This document shows positions 6,402 through 9,002 of a stretch of 9,002 bases of DNA, piece after piece. Source of the DNA: an uncultured Alphaproteobacteria bacterium. Lineage in GTDB: Bacteria > Pseudomonadota > Alphaproteobacteria > Caulobacterales > Caulobacteraceae. Under the pieces are notes generated by a model. That model was not told where the DNA came from. It saw only the letters and a program-made list of their open reading frames with translations, and searched no databases. A program made the position numbers and the translations under genes. Position 1 is the stretch's first letter. Each line of letters opens with the position of its first letter. Location of the stretch: assembly GCA_903933475.1 (NCBI GenBank), contig CAIZKE010000085.1:1-9002 (forward strand), in the 5' to 3' direction.

Positions 6402-8777
6402 GTGCAGTCCCCGAAAAGATGGCTGGCCATTGCTGGGGTGACCCTGCTCAGCCTCGTGGCGGTTGGGGGCGTGGCCATCGCCATCTACACGGCCTGGCTC
6501 TTTCATGACCTTCCAGACGCCGGCGACCTCGTGGACTACCGGCCGCCGACCTCCACCCGCGCCTACGCCTGGGATGGCACCCTGATCGGGGAATTCAGCC
6601 GCGAGCGGCGCATATTCGTGCCCTATGACAACATACCCCCGCACCTGGCCCTGGCCTTCCTGGCCGCGGAGGACCGGTCGTTCTTCAAACACAAGGGGGT
6701 CGATCCCGCGGGTCTCGCCAGGGCTCTTGGCCGGGCCGTCCCAAGCCTGATCCAGGGACGTCGCCTGCAGGGTGGGTCCACCATCACCCAGCAGGTCGCG
6801 AAGAATGTCCTGTTGACCAACGACGTCACCCTCGGGCGGAAGTTCAAGGAAGCGCTCATCGCCCGCCGCCTGGAGGAGACCCTCACCAAGCAACAGATCC
6901 TTGAGCTCTACCTGAATGAAATCTGGCTCGGGTACAGGTCTTTTGGCGTCGGTGCCGCCGCCTACAACTATTTCGGCAAGTCGATCAGCGATGTCAGCCT
7001 CTCCGAGGCGGCCTACCTGGCGGCCCTGCCCAAGGGGCCGGACAACTATCATCCAATCCGACGCAGGGCTCAGGCGATCACCCGGAGGAACTGGGTCCTG
7101 GACCAGATGGCCGAGGCCAAATGGATCACCGCCGAGGCCGCAGCCCGGGCCAAGGCGGAGGACCTCGTGGTCCAGGCTGCGCCGGTACGGACCCGCTATC
7201 GCGATGCCGACTACTTTGTCGAGGAGGTCCGCAGGCAGGGAAGGGCGGTCCTGGGCGACCGGCTGGATTCGGGCGGCCTCTATGTCCGCACGACGCTGGA
7301 TCCTGAGATCCAGACCCACGCCCGACGCGCCCTCATGAATGGTCTCGAGGTCTATGACCGGCGTCACGGCTGGCGTGGAGCCTTTGCGCGGACCACCTAT
7401 GGGCCAGGCTGGGAAGCTGCGGCGGCCGGGTTCCGCGCCCCCTCGGAGCGACGGGACTGGGAAGTGGCCATCGTGACGGATTCCAGCGGCAGGGGGGTCC
7501 GGATCGAGATCCGCAAGGATGCCGCCCGCGGTTGGCTAGCACCGGCCGATGTCGCCTGGGCCCGCGGCGGGAAAGGTCTGAACGTCGGCGACCTCATCTT
7601 CGTCGCCCCCGATGCGGGTGGAGGCTTCCGCCTACGGCAGATTCCGGCCGTCAATGGTGCCCTTGTCGTCGTCGAGCCTGCGACAGGACGGGTCCTGGCC
7701 CTCGTGGGCGGATACTCGTTCTCGCTCTCCAACTTCAATCGGGCGACACAGGCGCTTCGCCAGCCCGGTTCGACCTTCAAACCCTTCGTCTACGCCGCGG
7801 CGCTGGAAAACGGCTATACGCCGGCCAGCACCGTCCTGGATTCCCCGATCACTGTTGCGGGTCGCGACGGCGAGGCCTGGTCCCCGGAGAACTATTCCCG
7901 GTCCTACTATGGCGCCATGCAACTGCGACGCGGCCTTGAGCTCTCCCGGAACACGATGACCGTCCGCCTCGCGCAGGGCGTGGGCATGAAGAAGGTCCGG
8001 GACACCGCCGTCCGCATGGGCGTGGTCCCGCGCATGCAGCCTGTCCTGGCCATGGCCCTCGGTGCCGGCGAGACGACTCCGCTCGCCATCACCTCGGCAT
8101 ACGCCGCCTTCGTGAATGGCGGGCGTAGGGTGGAGCCACACCTGATCGAGCTCGTCCAAGACCCCAAGGGACGCACTGTCCTGAAGGCCGACAGTCGGGA
8201 TTGCCCCCGCTGCGACGCTGTCTTCACGGGTGCCGAGAGCCCGCGTATTGCTCCAGGAGGCGAGCAGGTGCTGGATCCCATCACCGCTTACCAGGTCACC
8301 TCCATGCTGCAGGGAGTCGTCCAGCGTGGGACCGCTGCGGTGGTCTCCTCGCTCGGCCGCCCGATTGCCGGAAAGACCGGGACAACCAATGACTACCGCT
8401 CGGCCTGGTTCATCGGCTACACGCCGCAAATGGTCGTGGGCGTCTTCGTCGGGTTCGATGATAACCGCAGCCTGGGCGAGGGTGAGTCCGGGACCCGGGC
8501 TGCGGTCCCGATCTTCATGGACTTCATGAAGGGGGCGGCCAAGGACCTTCCCAGGACGGACTTCAAGGCGCCGCGCAATGCCAAGTTTGTAAACATCAAC
8601 GGCATTCGCGAGGCCTTCCGTCCCGGGACGGAACCGAAGATCGTGGTGACACCCTCGGCACTCACGCGCGAGGGGCTTCCGGTGAGGCCTCTCACATACG
8701 ACGAGCTGAACCGCCGCTCTGGCGAAACGCAGCCGGCCCCGGAGCGCCGGCCGGACGAGATGAACGGATTGTATTAG
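6402..8777 (+). CDS. mrcA: Class A penicillin-binding protein (PBP1A-type, bifunctional)
   Basis: 791 aa from GTG 6402, chosen because GGAGG (6387-6391) lies ten bases upstream and the N-terminus MQSPKRW leads straight into the single membrane anchor (about 7-32). It polymerises lipid II and cross-links the stem peptides, with its bulk in the periplasm. The glycosyltransferase domain (about 55-225) shows EDRSFFKHKGVD (catalytic E90), GGSTITQQ (124-131), RKFKE (146-150) and ILELYLNEIWLG (166-177). An insertion of OB-like type follows (about 310-410). The transpeptidase domain has S457-T-F-K460, SRN (515-517) and KTG (658-660). Its only two cysteines form CPRC at 601-604. An in-frame GTG at 6375 would add nine residues. 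Caulobacterales carry several class A paralogues, so the exact paralogue name is uncertain (mrcA/ponA/pbp1A). It lies 96 bases after amiC and 47 bases before prfB. Confidence 0.95.
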   Translation: MQSPKRWLAIAGVTLLSLVAVGGVAIAIYTAWLFHDLPDAGDLVDYRPPTSTRAYAWDGTLIGEFSRERRIFVPYDNIPPHLALAFLAAEDRSFFKHKGVDPAGLARALGRAVPSLIQGRRLQGGSTITQQVAKNVLLTNDVTLGRKFKEALIARRLEETLTKQQILELYLNEIWLGYRSFGVGAAAYNYFGKSISDVSLSEAAYLAALPKGPDNYHPIRRRAQAITRRNWVLDQMAEAKWITAEAAARAKAEDLVVQAAPVRTRYRDADYFVEEVRRQGRAVLGDRLDSGGLYVRTTLDPEIQTHARRALMNGLEVYDRRHGWRGAFARTTYGPGWEAAAAGFRAPSERRDWEVAIVTDSSGRGVRIEIRKDAARGWLAPADVAWARGGKGLNVGDLIFVAPDAGGGFRLRQIPAVNGALVVVEPATGRVLALVGGYSFSLSNFNRATQALRQPGSTFKPFVYAAALENGYTPASTVLDSPITVAGRDGEAWSPENYSRSYYGAMQLRRGLELSRNTMTVRLAQGVGMKKVRDTAVRMGVVPRMQPVLAMALGAGETTPLAITSAYAAFVNGGRRVEPHLIELVQDPKGRTVLKADSRDCPRCDAVFTGAESPRIAPGGEQVLDPITAYQVTSMLQGVVQRGTAAVVSSLGRPIAGKTGTTNDYRSAWFIGYTPQMVVGVFVGFDDNRSLGEGESGTRAAVPIFMDFMKGAAKDLPRTDFKAPRNAKFVNINGIREAFRPGTEPKIVVTPSALTREGLPVRPLTYDELNRRSGETQPAPERRPDEMNGLY

Positions 8778-8779
8778 GA

Positions 8780-8805
8780 GGGCGTCCGCGCTAAGCCGCG
8801 CGCCC
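8780..8805 (+). other. GC-rich hairpin between PBP gene and prfB
   Basis: GGGCG (8780-8784) plus CGCG (8787-8790) pairs with CGCGCGCCC (8797-8805), giving nine pairs with a two-base bulge and a six-base loop. It starts three bases after the PBP stop and ends seven bases before the prfB AGGAGA. It lacks a T-tract, so it is not a classical intrinsic terminator. It may stabilise the upstream mRNA end or mildly attenuate read-through into prfB. Confidence 0.4.
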
Positions 8806-8824
8806 GGGTTCCAGGAGAATTCCC

Positions 8825-9002
8825 ATGAGAGCGGATGTCGAGGCCGCGAAGGCTGACATCGAGCAGACGATTGCTCTGCTCAGGAGGCGTCTTTGACTGG
8901 GATGTCGCACTCCGTAAACTTCATGAGCTGAACGCCCGGGTCGAGGATCCGACGCTCTGGGACCGTCCCGGCGAGGCCCAGGCACTGAGTCGCGAACGGT
9001 CC
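8825..9002 (+). CDS. prfB: Peptide chain release factor 2 (partial, N-terminus), with +1 programmed frameshift
   Basis: RF2 releases finished peptides at UGA and UAA codons. The ATG at 8825 has AGGAG (8813-8817) seven bases upstream. The zero frame encodes 23 residues (MRADVEAAKA to LLRRRL) and stops at TGA 8894-8896. Skipping the T at 8894 continues as DWDVALRKLHELNARVEDP, then TLWDRPGEAQALSRERS, to the window edge. This matches the helical N-terminal domain of RF2 (E. coli has DYDAKKERLEEVN and AQALGKERS at the same place). Only the first 59 residues are present; the SPF and GGQ motifs lie off the window. Expression is expected to be autoregulated: scarce RF2 makes the ribosome pause at the UGA and shift, while plentiful RF2 terminates there. 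The short TGA-ended frame should not be annotated as a separate gene or a pseudogene. Confidence 0.96.
8882..8897 (+). promoter_or_regulatory. prfB: prfB +1 programmed ribosomal frameshift site
   Basis: The elements are in canonical order and spacing: internal Shine-Dalgarno AGGAGG (8882-8887), three-base spacer CGT, slippery CTT (8891-8893), in-frame TGA (8894-8896) and C at 8897, the context that makes UGA a weak stop. E. coli has AGG GGG TAT CTT TGA C with the same spacing. The AGGAGG here is a perfect complement to the anti-Shine-Dalgarno sequence. Confidence 0.96.

Noticed and set aside
6351..7367. Minus-strand open frame of 338 codons antisense to the PBP gene
   Set aside because: The plus strand carries all the glycosyltransferase motifs here; the antisense protein is shadow sequence rich in Gly, Asp and Val.
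1..9002. A novel defence, mobile or biosynthetic system
   Set aside because: Every long frame with coding character belongs to a known housekeeping or envelope family. I saw no transposase, integrase, toxin-antitoxin pair, phage gene, reverse transcriptase or repeat array.

Overview
The window is GC-rich, nearly fully coding chromosomal DNA. The proteins look alphaproteobacterial, most likely Caulobacterales (Caulobacter, Phenylobacterium or Brevundimonas type). The clues are an RNase E with an acidic insertion in its S1 domain and a C-terminal GWW motif, the rne / amiC / class A PBP / prfB gene order, and the typical N-terminus of RF2. The genus cannot be fixed from the sequence alone. I see no rRNA, tRNA, insertion sequence, CRISPR array, phage gene or sign of recent transfer.

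Left half, minus strand, read right to left: rne (RNase E, 4698 to 2037), a periplasmic M48 metalloprotease with TPR repeats (BepA-like, 1989 to 598), and a DsbA-family thioredoxin-fold putative lipoprotein (560, running off the left edge). The gaps of 47 and 37 bases suggest one transcription unit. Right half, plus strand: amiC (AMIN plus Amidase_3 cell-wall amidase, 5082-6305), a class A penicillin-binding protein (6402-8777), and the start of prfB (RF2, from 8825 off the right edge). A 383-base divergent intergenic region (4699-5081) separates the two halves and should hold both promoters and the rne leader.

The right arm combines septal or lateral peptidoglycan synthesis (PBP), peptidoglycan cleavage for daughter-cell separation (AmiC) and translation termination (RF2). 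The left arm combines the RNA-degradosome scaffold with two envelope quality-control proteins: a protease/chaperone and a thiol oxidoreductase.

Two gene-level events stand out. prfB carries a textbook +1 programmed frameshift site (AGGAGG, three bases, CTT, TGA, C). rne is broken by one extra base in a four-G run at 4184-4187, in a gene expected to be essential, so a sequence error is the leading explanation. I do not see a previously undescribed system. The points most worth checking are the rne frameshift, the structured rne leader, the charge-block tail of RNase E, and the cysteine-bearing periplasmic proteins next to a DsbA-like protein.
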